Shown here: positions 1 through 8,508 of the stretch, piece by piece
Numbering within the stretch: the stretch's first letter is position 1
Layout: the number at the start of each line of letters is the position of its first letter
DNA from: Cohnella endophytica
Lineage (GTDB): Bacteria > Bacillota > Bacilli > Paenibacillales > Paenibacillaceae
DNA length: 64,000 nucleotides
Direction: 5' to 3'
Assembly (NCBI RefSeq): GCF_003628305.1
Contig: NZ_RBZM01000011.1
Span: forward strand, 182,146-246,145
Translations under genes and position numbers: made by a program
The notes under the pieces: model-generated
What the model saw: the letters and a program-made list of their open reading frames with translations, nothing else
Database searches by the model: none
Told to the model about the DNA's origin: nothing

Positions 1-26
1 ACTGATCATTCGCGCCGATAACCGGC

Positions 27-90
27 CAAGAAGCCCGGAATCAAGCGGATCCGCATCCATGCGGAGTTCCTGCTTCTTCCGGGCCTCTTG
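27..90. other. Inverted repeat at the left edge
   Basis: A 14-base arm at 27-40 (CAAGAAGCCCGGAA) is matched by its near-perfect complement at 77-90, with a smaller palindrome between them. It lies just past the stop of the reverse-strand oxidoreductase and could be its terminator, but there is no clear U-tract on either strand. The first 101 bases hold no gene that I can see. Confidence 0.35.
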
Positions 91-101
91 CCGTTGTTTG
101 C

Positions 102-1364
102 TTATGTTTTCACCCAAGCGTCGGTATCGTAACCTCTCGCTTCCCAATAACCGATATGTTCCTTGTCGATCAACTCGATGCCGTTAAGCCACTTCACGGA
201 TTTGTACGCGTACATCTGAGGTACGATCAGACGCGCCGGCCCGCCGTAATCCCGATGGATCGGCTTGCCGTCGTGGAGCACCGCGACCATCACGTCGTCC
301 ATGTTCGCTTGTTCCAGAGTTAACGTATCCGTATATTCGCCGTCTCCGGAGTAAAATTTAACGTTTTTCGCGTTTGCCTTCACGCCGGCCTGCTTCAATA
401 ACGCGGATAAGGGAATACCTTCCCACGTATTCTTGTAGACCGACCAGCCCGTTACGCAATGAAAGTCGCTCACTTGTACGTCGCGGGCCAAGGCGAGGAA
501 CTGCTCCCAAGTCCACGTCACCGGCCGATCGACCAGACCGTTGATCGTAAAACGCCACGTGGCGGAGTCGAAAGACGGAAGCGGAGTTACCGTATAGACG
601 CGGAAATAGCCTTTGGCTCCCCCTCCGACTACGTTGACCGAATCCGGAAGCGGCGTCGGGTTCGGCAGCATCCGATTCGAGGAATCCGACACCTCTTTCA
701 TCCCTCCGGGGACGTCCGAGATCGCTCCGCCGGTCGCCTGGTTCAGCCAGCGGAAGAACGACGGGGCCACCGCGATCGCGAGCGTCGCGCCGAGCGACCA
801 CTTCAGGAACTGCCGGCGATTAATGAGCGGCGTCGGTTCGTAATGCGCGGCGACTGCCGGCGACGTTGCTAGGCGACTCTCCGTCTCCTCCTCCGTCGTA
901 CGAACCGTCCTACGTTCCGGCTTCTTCATCCACCTCGTGCGGGTAATGGAGTGGTAAACAATATAAGGAACGCCTACATACGTGAACAAATCGTGAACGA
1001 GCAACGCCCCGTTCGCCCAGCTCGGGGGAAAGCTGCGCAGTTGCCACAGCACGATGCCGGACAGCAACCAGCCAATCAGCAGCGCGATAACAAAGCTTAG
1101 ATTGCCCTTCTGCTTCGGTCTCTGACGAATTTGCTTCAGGTGTCGTTTCATTAGAGGAAAATAAAGGAGCAGCAAAACACCGGATAACACGCCGAGAATA
1201 ATATGCAGTTGTTTAACCGGCTGGCGGAAGTGACCGTCTAGCCATCCCCGCACCTCGTCCCACGGCAACAACAGTCCGGTGACGGCCAGTAACGATACGA
1301 TCCATCCGTTCCATCGATGCAACTCCGCTAACTGCTTGCCGAAGCCCGGTTTGCGTTTACTCAC
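102..1364 (-). CDS. Membrane cytochrome b-like / molybdopterin oxidoreductase fusion
   Basis: This 420-residue protein joins two modules. Residues about 20-140 form four hydrophobic helices with several histidines that could ligate haem, resembling the YedZ/MsrQ cytochrome b type. After a linker comes a twin-arginine-like motif followed by a hydrophobic segment (RRQFLKW at 183-189), then a sulfite-oxidase-type molybdopterin domain (about 235-420). Cys303 in FHCVTGW is the expected molybdenum ligand. MsrP/YedY relatives reduce oxidised methionine or other S- and N-oxides outside the membrane, with electrons from the quinone pool via MsrQ. Here the catalytic domain and its electron donor appear to be one chain. 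The start is GTG, preceded by GGGGGAG. The substrate cannot be deduced. Confidence 0.85.
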   Translation of the reverse strand: MSKRKPGFGKQLAELHRWNGWIVSLLAVTGLLLPWDEVRGWLDGHFRQPVKQLHIILGVLSGVLLLLYFPLMKRHLKQIRQRPKQKGNLSFVIALLIGWLLSGIVLWQLRSFPPSWANGALLVHDLFTYVGVPYIVYHSITRTRWMKKPERRTVRTTEEETESRLATSPAVAAHYEPTPLINRRQFLKWSLGATLAIAVAPSFFRWLNQATGGAISDVPGGMKEVSDSSNRMLPNPTPLPDSVNVVGGGAKGYFRVYTVTPLPSFDSATWRFTINGLVDRPVTWTWEQFLALARDVQVSDFHCVTGWSVYKNTWEGIPLSALLKQAGVKANAKNVKFYSGDGEYTDTLTLEQANMDDVMVAVLHDGKPIHRDYGGPARLIVPQMYAYKSVKWLNGIELIDKEHIGYWEARGYDTDAWVKT

Positions 1365-1402
1365 CTAGCTCCCCCCAGTCCGCATCTCCTTATCGTAACC
1401 AA

Positions 1403-1431
1403 ATTATAGCATAACCGCGATTTGCCCAATA
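1403..1431 (-). promoter_or_regulatory. Extended -10 promoter candidate for the oxidoreductase
   Basis: On the reverse strand the sequence TGCTATAAT (TATAAT at 1403-1408) forms an extended -10 element about 40 bases upstream of the GTG start. The -35 region is weak (TATTGG at a 17-base spacing). Confidence 0.4.
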
Positions 1432-1523
1432 CCGAATAAAAGTACGAACACATCATTTTCCACCGGAACATATGAGCATGTTCTGCGTCTAACTCATTAC
1501 ACAACTGCAAGGAGGAATGCTTC

Positions 1524-2231
1524 ATGCGAAGAACGTACCTGCTTCTGGTAACGGCTCTTCTCGCTCTTCTATTGGCCGGCTGCGGAGCCAGCTCCAATAA
1601 TTCGAACGGGACAACCGATGTCCCGCAATCGACAAAGTCCGCCACTCCATCCCTAGGGATTGAACCTACTGTTACCGCAAGTAACGAAGCTTCTCCTTCT
1701 CCGAATGACCAAGCGTCGACTCCGGAGGGAGACAGCGCAGCGCTGAAGGAAGCGGCCGTAGAAGTCGTAGGCTTGCTGCGCGAGAGGGATCTTAATTCGC
1801 TGCTTGCCTGGATCGATCCGAATCAGGGGTTAAGGTTCTCGCCTTCCACTCATCTGAATTCGGACGCCGATCTCGTGTACATGCCCGACAAGCTGCCGAC
1901 TTTCAAAGATACGAGCAAGCTGAAGTGGGGCATTGCGGACGGCAGCGGCGACGCGATCGAGTTGACGTTCCGCGAGTATTACGAGAAATTCGTGTACAAT
2001 AAAGACTTCGCCGACGCTCCCGACATCAGCGTCAATAAGATCGTAGGGAAGGGCAACGTCGAATTCAATGTTGCCAAAATATATCCTAATGCTTCTTACG
2101 TGGAATTCCACTTCCCGGGCTTCGACGAGAAGCTCGACGGGATGGACTGGCAGAGCTTAGTGCTCGTCTTCGTGCCGGAAGATACCGATTGGAAGCTTGT
2201 CGCCATTCTGCACGGACAATGGACCGTATAA
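1524..2231 (+). CDS. Putative lipoprotein of unknown function
   Basis: This is a 235-residue exported protein. It has a short charged N-terminus, a hydrophobic segment and a lipobox ending in LLAGC (Cys20), so it should be lipid-anchored outside the membrane. Residues about 22-70 are a Ser/Thr/Asn-rich linker. The rest is a compact domain whose C-terminus (LVLVFVPEDTDWKLVAI) reads like the last strands of a beta-rich fold that I cannot assign. AAGGAGGA precedes the ATG at a good distance. The gene is monocistronic and converges on the yhgE-like gene, with one bidirectional terminator between them. Confidence 0.8.
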   Translation: MRRTYLLLVTALLALLLAGCGASSNNSNGTTDVPQSTKSATPSLGIEPTVTASNEASPSPNDQASTPEGDSAALKEAAVEVVGLLRERDLNSLLAWIDPNQGLRFSPSTHLNSDADLVYMPDKLPTFKDTSKLKWGIADGSGDAIELTFREYYEKFVYNKDFADAPDISVNKIVGKGNVEFNVAKIYPNASYVEFHFPGFDEKLDGMDWQSLVLVFVPEDTDWKLVAILHGQWTV

Positions 2232-2233
2232 AG

Positions 2234-2279
2234 AAAAGAGACTGGGTAAGGGACACAAGTCCCGAACCCAGTCTCTTTT
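2234..2279. terminator. Bidirectional terminator
   Basis: AAAAGAGACTGGGT at 2234-2247 is complementary to ACCCAGTCTCTTTT at the right end. A/T runs on both sides let it serve both convergent genes. Confidence 0.85.
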
Positions 2280-2281
2280 CC

Positions 2282-4309
2282 TTATTGGGCTAACGCCTGA
2301 TCTTGGCTCGCCCCTCGCGAGACGGCATACTCTTTTCTGTAAGCCATCGTGAAATAGACCAAGGATAAGAGCGCGAATGCCGCGAAATAAGCAAGCAACT
2401 TCCAGACGTTATCCCACATGAACGAATATTGTCCGCTGGAGATGATAGCCTTGAAGCCGGCGATCGTATGCGTCATCGGAAGCCATGCGCTGATGTTCTG
2501 CAACCAGCCCGGAATCATCTCGAGCGGGAACGTGCCTCCCGAGCTCGTGAGCTGGAAGATGAGCAGAATGATCGCGATGAATCTTCCCGGATTCTGCATC
2601 GACGCGACAAGGAACTGAATGATCGCCATGAACGTAATGCTCGTCACGACGCTGAACAGGAACAACAGCGGCACGCTTTGGACCTTTAGTCCGACGGCCA
2701 GCAATAATATCGTGTCCGCGATCACCGCTTGGATCGTACCTACGGCGATCATCGTCAACAGCTTGCCGACGAACCAGCTCCATCCGCTCGAAGGCTTTGC
2801 TATCGGTTCCTTCACCGCATAGACGACGGTTAACAGCAAGGCCCCGACGAACAAACCCATCGAGATAAAATACGGCGCGAAACCCGTACCGTAATTCGCC
2901 ACGTTCCCGGTATCTTCGACGTCCAGCTTCACCGGGCTAGAGAACATAGTCGCCGCCGAATCCCCCCCGTTAAAGCCGGAAGTTTGATTCGCCGCGTCCG
3001 ACAGCTTGCCTGACAGCTCCCCCGTTCCTTCTTTCAGCTTCACCAACCCCGCCGTCATCCGCTTCGCGCCCTGATCCAATTGGCCGGAACCGTCAACGAA
3101 ACGATCGAAGCCGCTTGCCAACTCGCTCAATCCGACACCGAGCTTGCTAGCGCCTTCGTGCAAAGCGCTCGCGCCTTCCGCTAATCGGCTTCCGCCCGCC
3201 GAAGCGACGCCTAGCTGTTGACCTAACTGTTTCAATCCGTCCGCTAACCCGGACGTCCCTTCGCTTAACGCGTTCGCTCCAGCCACGAGCTGTCCCTGCG
3301 CTTGCTTCGCTTCGCCCGTGCCCGCGGCCAGCTGCTTGCTCGCCGCCAGAAGTTGCTTCAGCCCGTCATCCTCCGCAAGCTCCGGATGCGCCTTCGCGTA
3401 TTGCTCCAGCCCCGTCGCCAGCGCCGCGGCGCCATCATCCAACTTCGCCACGCCCGCCGCCGATTGCGTCAACCCCGCGGCCAGTTGAGCCGCGCCCGAA
3501 TGCGCGGCCGCGGCGCCTTGCTCCAACCGAGCGCTTCCGTCGCTCAGCTTAACTAAACCCGCCGCCAACGGAGCGCTACCCTTCTGCAGCTCGGCCGCGC
3601 CTTTCTCCAATTCGCCCGCGCCGGACACGAGCTTGGCAACTCCGCCCTTCAACGTCACGGACCCGGACATGAGCTGATTCAAATTGCTCTCGATCCGCTC
3701 CGCGCCGTCCGTCGCGTCCTTCGTTCCTTGCGCGATCGTGCTCGCCCCGTCGCTCGCTTGGCCAAGCCCGTCCGCAAGCTTGCCGATTTGGTCGAACACC
3801 GTCTTCGCGTATGCCTTAGTCACTTCCTGGCTGAGCTCGGACTTCATTTTCTCCACGGCGTTCTTCCCGATCTGCGAAGCGAGATAATTCGAGCTCGGGT
3901 TCGGAATAAAGACGATTTCCGCTTGTTGCGGCTGCTCCGTCGTCAGTGTCTCCGTCTTCGCGGAGAAATCGGACGGAATCTCGATCGCCATATAGAAGGT
4001 TTGATCCTCAAGCCCTTTACGGGCTTCGGACTCGCTCACGAACCGATAGGCGAACGAGCCGTCTTCCTTCAGCTTCGCTACGAAATCATTCCCGATATGG
4101 AGCGCCTCTCCCTCGTGCTCCGAGCCTTGGTCGGAATTTACGACTGCAACGGGCAACTTATCCAGATGGCTGTAAGGATCCCAGAACGCTCCTAGGAACA
4201 TCCCGCTATACATGACCGGAATCATGAGAATTCCGACCATCGGAATCAGCAGTTTCGGGCGGCGCCCGATCGTGGAGATTTCTTTCCAAAATTGTTTTAA
4301 TCCGCTCAT
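2282..4309 (-). CDS. yhgE: YhgE/Pip family membrane protein
   Basis: The protein has 675 residues. One transmembrane helix lies near residues 18-38. A long extracytoplasmic region follows, whose middle part (about 180-445) is built from short heptad-like repeats of the type GAxxLxxG, predicting a long helical rod. Five to six membrane helices at about 475-660 resemble an ABC-2-type permease. This is the layout of YhgE and the phage infection protein Pip; relatives act as phage receptors or in envelope and efflux functions, but the molecular role is unsettled. It lies downstream of a TetR gene on the same strand, as yhgD-yhgE do in Bacillus subtilis. The ATG has AGGGAG upstream. Confidence 0.88.
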   Translation of the reverse strand: MSGLKQFWKEISTIGRRPKLLIPMVGILMIPVMYSGMFLGAFWDPYSHLDKLPVAVVNSDQGSEHEGEALHIGNDFVAKLKEDGSFAYRFVSESEARKGLEDQTFYMAIEIPSDFSAKTETLTTEQPQQAEIVFIPNPSSNYLASQIGKNAVEKMKSELSQEVTKAYAKTVFDQIGKLADGLGQASDGASTIAQGTKDATDGAERIESNLNQLMSGSVTLKGGVAKLVSGAGELEKGAAELQKGSAPLAAGLVKLSDGSARLEQGAAAAHSGAAQLAAGLTQSAAGVAKLDDGAAALATGLEQYAKAHPELAEDDGLKQLLAASKQLAAGTGEAKQAQGQLVAGANALSEGTSGLADGLKQLGQQLGVASAGGSRLAEGASALHEGASKLGVGLSELASGFDRFVDGSGQLDQGAKRMTAGLVKLKEGTGELSGKLSDAANQTSGFNGGDSAATMFSSPVKLDVEDTGNVANYGTGFAPYFISMGLFVGALLLTVVYAVKEPIAKPSSGWSWFVGKLLTMIAVGTIQAVIADTILLLAVGLKVQSVPLLFLFSVVTSITFMAIIQFLVASMQNPGRFIAIILLIFQLTSSGGTFPLEMIPGWLQNISAWLPMTHTIAGFKAIISSGQYSFMWDNVWKLLAYFAAFALLSLVYFTMAYRKEYAVSRGASQDQALAQ

Positions 4310-4320
4310 CTACAACACTC

Positions 4321-4363
4321 CCTGTACAATGTGACTACTTTGTTCATTTGGTCATTTTGCGGT
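4321..4363 (-). promoter_or_regulatory. Probable yhgE promoter/operator segment
   Basis: The regulator gene upstream ends in its own terminator, so yhgE needs a promoter in this 43-base gap. TGAC and GTCA arms at about 4331-4353 could be a TetR-type operator. No strong -35/-10 pair is visible. Confidence 0.35.
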
Positions 4364-4400
4364 AAAAAAAAGCGGAAGACGCTCCAAAGCGTTAATCCGC
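4364..4400 (-). terminator. Terminator of the TetR gene, overlapping its stop
   Basis: On the reverse strand GCGGATTAACGCT pairs with AGCGTCTTCCGC and is followed by an unbroken T-run. The TAA stop codon (4392-4394) lies inside the 5' arm. Confidence 0.8.
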
Positions 4401-4967
4401 GGATAACCCGTTCATTAGATATAACCGGATCAGTTCGGCGATTCTCTCCTTCTCTAACGGCGGACGCCCGAAGGCCCATTCGGACGCAAGCGCCACGTAT
4501 AGCTTCACCATGACGAACGCGGTAATCTCCGGATCGCACGGCTTCAGCTCGCCTTTGTCGATAGCCGCCCGAATCTTCACCTGGATGTACGACAAGATGG
4601 CATTCTCCAACTGGCGCATTCCCTCCAACGCCTTCGGGGTTCCCATGTCGCGGATCTCGTGAATCATCTTCACCGCAAGCTGGTGTCTCTCCCGGTAATC
4701 GAGCAGCCGGTACAAAATCCGGTTGAGATTATCGAAGAAGTGACGATCCGCGTCGTATTCCGTGTCGGCCAGCACCTTCATCTCTTGAATCAAGTTGCCC
4801 ATGATCTCGTCGAACAGCTCTTCTTTGTTGGCGAAGAACGTATAGATCGTGCCCTTCCCGACATTGGCAAGCTTCGCGACTTGATCCATCGTCGTCGCTT
4901 TGTAGCCGAATAAGGAAAAGGACTTGGCAGCCGCTTCGACGATCTGCTTCCTGCGGTCAACGGTCAA
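4392..4967 (-). CDS. TetR/AcrR family regulator, YhgD-like
   Basis: This 191-residue protein has an N-terminal TetR helix-turn-helix at about residues 8-52 (FSLFGYKATTMDQVAKLA, then GKGTIYTFFANKEEL), followed by an all-helical ligand/dimer domain. TetR proteins usually repress themselves and a neighbouring transporter or membrane protein, so the yhgE-like gene downstream is the obvious target. The start is TTG, chosen because AAAGGAG sits eight bases upstream. A sigma-A promoter and a direct-repeat operator lie just upstream. The inducing ligand is unknown. Confidence 0.88.
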   Translation of the reverse strand: MTVDRRKQIVEAAAKSFSLFGYKATTMDQVAKLANVGKGTIYTFFANKEELFDEIMGNLIQEMKVLADTEYDADRHFFDNLNRILYRLLDYRERHQLAVKMIHEIRDMGTPKALEGMRQLENAILSYIQVKIRAAIDKGELKPCDPEITAFVMVKLYVALASEWAFGRPPLEKERIAELIRLYLMNGLSAD

Positions 4968-5008
4968 ACGAATCGCTCCTTTCTACGGAAATGACTAAAA
5001 TCCATTTT

Positions 5009-5056
5009 CGGTCAGTCGGTCAATCCGATTATAACGCCATGCTACTATTTTCGCAA
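5009..5056 (-). promoter_or_regulatory. TetR-gene promoter with repeat operator at the start site
   Basis: Reverse strand: TTGCGA (5051-5056), 17 bases, TATAAT (5028-5033). Just downstream, at the expected transcription start, lies TGACCGACTGACCG (5009-5022), the half-site type typical of TetR operators. This fits self-repression by blocking polymerase. Confidence 0.65.
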
Positions 5057-5068
5057 GACCCGCTTGCA

Positions 5069-5947
5069 TCATACGTTTGCCCCATTTTCCCGCAACGGAA
5101 TTTTCGACCCGCCCGTGTACCTGCGACGGTATTGCATCGGAGATTCTCCTATCAGCTTCCTGAAGCAGTTCGAGAAATAGGGAGCGTATCGGAAGCCGAC
5201 CTGTTCGGCGATCGACGAGATACCCCCTTCCGTCTTAAGCAGTAGCAACTGTGCCTGTTCGATTCGATAACGATTCAGGTAACTCATCGGCGTGCAGCCG
5301 TAAACCTCTTTCATGCAACGAGTCACGTAATTGGGGTGAAAATGCAGCGCGTTAGCCAGCGTCTCGTTCGTCACGTCCGTCGGATAAAATCGTTTGATAT
5401 AGGCTTCGGCTTTTTCGGCGATCAGCCGCGAGGGAGACTGGTTATCCGCGTTGCCGCCTTCCTCCATGTAGCGGAGCAGATCCCAGAACGCGCTTTGCTC
5501 CTCCCACAAGGAGAGAGAGCGCGGCTTTACGGCCAAACCGATCAGCTTGCGAATCAGTCTTTCCGCATGGTCGAAGTCTGCAACGGCCCACTGCTTGGCG
5601 AGTACGATCGCGTTCGCTCCCGGCAGACGCTCGCCTTCCTGCCAACGGTTTGGGCTCTGAAAATGAACCCAGTAAAATTCCGTCGATTCCTCGCACGGTT
5701 TAACGGGATAATGATGCTTGTCCGGAAGAAGAACCAAGGCGTCCCCCCGACGAAGGCTCCAATGGCTGCTTTCTTCTCCGATATGCAGCGTCCCCTTCAC
5801 TACGAACAGGAGATCGAATACGCCTAAACCCGTGCGGTTCGGGTGTTGCTCTCCGGGTTCAAATCTTGCTTCCCCGCTTTCCGTGTAATAAGGAAACGGC
5901 GGCGCGAAGAACGATAAAACCGGGGTATTATCCGACACTCGACTCAT
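5069..5947 (-). CDS. AraC family transcriptional regulator
   Basis: The protein is about 292 residues. The N-terminal half is a cupin-like sugar-sensing domain (for example GDALVLLPDKHHYPVKP). The last about 100 residues are a double helix-turn-helix of AraC/XylS type (NALHFHPNYVTRCMKEVYG, then IAEQVGFRYAPYFSNCFRK, then the conserved SPMQYRRR end). It is transcribed away from the GH127 glycosidase gene and is probably its activator. The longer frame back to 5983 would need a TTG without a ribosome binding site, so I take the ATG at 5947, although its own AAAGG is close. The effector is presumably an arabinose-containing sugar, by context. Confidence 0.82.
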   Translation of the reverse strand: MSRVSDNTPVLSFFAPPFPYYTESGEARFEPGEQHPNRTGLGVFDLLFVVKGTLHIGEESSHWSLRRGDALVLLPDKHHYPVKPCEESTEFYWVHFQSPNRWQEGERLPGANAIVLAKQWAVADFDHAERLIRKLIGLAVKPRSLSLWEEQSAFWDLLRYMEEGGNADNQSPSRLIAEKAEAYIKRFYPTDVTNETLANALHFHPNYVTRCMKEVYGCTPMSYLNRYRIEQAQLLLLKTEGGISSIAEQVGFRYAPYFSNCFRKLIGESPMQYRRRYTGGSKIPLRENGANV

Positions 5948-6068
5948 CGCCTTTGTGTGTAATTTTATAAATAATAGGTTCAATTAAGTTCTATTGTAAT
6001 CGGATTCGTTCCCATAAAATAGACCTCGTACGAATAACGAACGATAAAACATGCGAGGAGCGACGAAC

Positions 6069-8030
6069 ATGTCCGAACGGATCAACCGAGCCATTATCGA
6101 CGATGCCTTCTGGTCGCCTTACGGGAAACTAATACGGGATACCGTCATTCCATATCAATGGGAAACTTTGAACGACCGGGTTGCCGACGCGGAGCCGAGT
6201 CACGCCATCCGCAATTTCCGCATCGCCGCGGGATTGGAGGAAGGCACGTTCAAAGGGTGGGTGTTCCAAGACAGCGATCTGGCCAAATGGCTGGAAGCCG
6301 TCGGGCATTCGCTGGCCACACATCCGGATCAGGAATTGGAGCGAATCGCGGACGAAGCCATCGAGCTTGTAATCAAAGCGCAGAGGCCGGACGGTTACTT
6401 GAACACTTATTTCACGGTCGAAGCTCCGGACAAGCGCTGGACGAATTTGACGGACTGTCACGAGCTTTACTGCGCGGGCCACATGATTGAAGCCGCGGTC
6501 GCTTATTTCGAGGGGACTGGGAAACGCCGCCTGCTCGATGCGATGTGCCGCTTCGCGGACTATATCGGCGACGTGTTCGGGACCGAACCCGGACAGATAA
6601 GAGGGTATGACGGTCACCAGGAAATCGAATTGGCGCTCGTCAAACTTTTTCGGGCAACCGGAAACGAACGTTACTTAAGTATTAGCCGATATTTCATCGA
6701 CGAACGGGGACAGGAGCCCTCCTTCTTCGATCGAGAATGGGAAAACCGAGGCCGAACCAACCATTACAGCAACGGAATCCCGGCGCCGCGCCCGAATAAC
6801 GAATACTTCCAGAGTCATCTTCCCGTCAGGCAACAATCGGTTGCTGTCGGACATTCGGTCAGAGCCATGTATATGTATGCCGCGATGGCCGACCTCGCCC
6901 GGTTGGACGGCGATCAAGAGTTGCTTCGCGCTTGCGAGCGGCTTTGGGACAATACGACCGGCAAACAAATGTACGTTACCGGTGGCATCGGATCGACCCA
7001 CCACGGCGAAGCTTTCACGTTCGACTACGATCTGCCGAACGACACCGTGTACGCGGAAACTTGCGCTTCGATCGGACTCGTCTTCTTCGCGCAACGCATG
7101 TTGCGATTAAAGTCCCATCGCAAATACGCGGACGTTATGGAACGGGCGTTGTTCAATCTTGTCTTGGCGGGGATGTCGATCGACGGAAGCCATTATTTCT
7201 ACGTGAATCCTCTTGAAGTATGGCCCGAAGCCAGCGCCCGCAATCCCGGCAAACGCCACGTCTTGCCGAGCCGGCCCAAATGGTATGGCTGCGCTTGTTG
7301 CCCTCCGAACATCGCCCGCCTGATCGCGTCCCTAGGCGATTATGTGTACTCGGTGGACGAAGCTTCTAAAACGATTTACGCGCATCTATTTATCGGCGGG
7401 GAATGGAGCGGCGAACTGGGCGATTTGCCTATAACGTTAAGCCAGGAATCGTCTCTTCCTTGGCGAGGAGACGTCAAATTAAAAGTGTCGTTGACCAAGA
7501 AGGCAAGATTCACGATCGCCCTTCGCATCCCTTCGTGGTGCGACGGCGAACAACGCCTGCTTCTGAACGGCGTCCCCGTGGAACGGGAAACCTTCGCGGT
7601 TGTGGATGGGTACGTCTATATCAACAGGGAATGGTCGGATGCGGACACGCTGAATTGGGAGCTGCCGATGAAGGCAAGATGGATCATGGCTCATCCGGAA
7701 GTTCGGGAGAACGCGGGCAAAGCGGCCATCCAGTACGGCCCGCTTGTTTATTGCCTGGAGGAGGCCGACAACGGCAAACCGTTAGCGTCCCTTCGCTTCT
7801 CGACGGAATCGTCGCTCCGCGCGGAATTCGAATCGAATTTCCTCGGAGGCGCCGTCGTGATTCGCGCGGAAGCCCTCAAAGACGAGGCCGGAGGATGGGA
7901 AGACGGAGAACTTTATGCTCCGGCAAGCAAGAAAAAGCATTTCGAGACCGTCGCCGTCCGGGCTGTCCCCTACTTCATGTGGGGGAACCGGGGTCTCGGG
8001 GAAATGACTGTTTGGGTGAGAGCCGACTAA
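6069..8030 (+). CDS. GH127 beta-L-arabinofuranosidase
   Basis: This 653-residue protein, without a signal peptide, belongs to glycoside hydrolase family 127 (formerly DUF1680). These enzymes release beta-L-arabinofuranose by a cysteine-nucleophile retaining mechanism around a zinc ion. The signature residues are present: Glu330 and Cys332 in VYAETCAS, and Cys410-Cys411 in WYGCACCPPN. Their spacing matches the Glu338/Cys340/Cys417/Cys418 set known from the Bifidobacterium enzyme. The start at 6069 is chosen because CGAGGAG lies eight bases upstream; the ATG at 6051 has no such site and would contain it. Being cytoplasmic, it probably acts on imported arabino-oligosaccharides, but no transporter lies beside it. 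Confidence 0.9.
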   Translation: MSERINRAIIDDAFWSPYGKLIRDTVIPYQWETLNDRVADAEPSHAIRNFRIAAGLEEGTFKGWVFQDSDLAKWLEAVGHSLATHPDQELERIADEAIELVIKAQRPDGYLNTYFTVEAPDKRWTNLTDCHELYCAGHMIEAAVAYFEGTGKRRLLDAMCRFADYIGDVFGTEPGQIRGYDGHQEIELALVKLFRATGNERYLSISRYFIDERGQEPSFFDREWENRGRTNHYSNGIPAPRPNNEYFQSHLPVRQQSVAVGHSVRAMYMYAAMADLARLDGDQELLRACERLWDNTTGKQMYVTGGIGSTHHGEAFTFDYDLPNDTVYAETCASIGLVFFAQRMLRLKSHRKYADVMERALFNLVLAGMSIDGSHYFYVNPLEVWPEASARNPGKRHVLPSRPKWYGCACCPPNIARLIASLGDYVYSVDEASKTIYAHLFIGGEWSGELGDLPITLSQESSLPWRGDVKLKVSLTKKARFTIALRIPSWCDGEQRLLLNGVPVERETFAVVDGYVYINREWSDADTLNWELPMKARWIMAHPEVRENAGKAAIQYGPLVYCLEEADNGKPLASLRFSTESSLRAEFESNFLGGAVVIRAEALKDEAGGWEDGELYAPASKKKHFETVAVRAVPYFMWGNRGLGEMTVWVRAD

Positions 8031-8035
8031 ATGAC

Positions 8036-8082
8036 AAACGCCGCTTGGCCCGTCCCCTAAGGAGCGGTTCAAGCGGCGTTTG
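8036..8082. terminator. Bidirectional terminator between GH127 and trxA
   Basis: CAAACGCCGCTTG (8036-8048) and CAAGCGGCGTTTG (8070-8082) are perfect 13-base inverted arms between two convergent genes. Confidence 0.8.
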
Positions 8083-8106
8083 GTCCGTTTCGCGAAGCGA
8101 TTCGGC

Positions 8107-8418
8107 TTACAGGTGGTTCTGGATTTTCGCTTTCAGCGATTCTTTGCTTTGCAAACCGACCAATTTGTCGACCGGTTGGCCGTCTTTGAACAGGATCAGA
8201 GTCGGAATGCTCATGACTCCGAATTGGCTTGCGAGCTCAGGCTCTTCGTCGACGTTAACTTTCGCAATCGTCGCCGTGCCTTTCAGTTCTTCGGACAATT
8301 CTTCCACGATCGGAAGCTGCATTTTGCAAGGTCCGCACCAAGGCGCCCAGAAATCAAGCAAGGATACACCTTGCGCTACATTTTCCGTGAAGTTGTCTTT
8401 CGTAATTGCGACTGCCAT
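8107..8418 (-). CDS. trxA: Thioredoxin
   Basis: A 103-residue single-domain thioredoxin with the redox motif WCGPC (residues 27-31) and the conserved cis-proline region (MSIPTLILF). It reduces disulfides in cytoplasmic proteins such as ribonucleotide reductase and peroxiredoxins, taking electrons from thioredoxin reductase. The ATG at 8418 with GGAGAG upstream is preferred to the GTG one codon earlier. It is monocistronic, and the Rrf2 gene upstream is on the same strand after about 90 bases. Confidence 0.95.
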   Translation of the reverse strand: MAVAITKDNFTENVAQGVSLLDFWAPWCGPCKMQLPIVEELSEELKGTATIAKVNVDEEPELASQFGVMSIPTLILFKDGQPVDKLVGLQSKESLKAKIQNHL

Positions 8419-8508
8419 CACACATCTCTCCTATCCGAAGTGAAATAATGGATTAAACCTCTATGATGATCGGGTAGTCCTATGTCATTACCCGCTCCAT
8501 CCGTTCCT

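Noticed and set aside
7403..8443. 346-residue forward frame over the GH127 and trxA genes
   Set aside because: It is a shadow of GH127 in another frame running into antisense trxA. It is Arg-rich, has no ribosome site and shows no domain.
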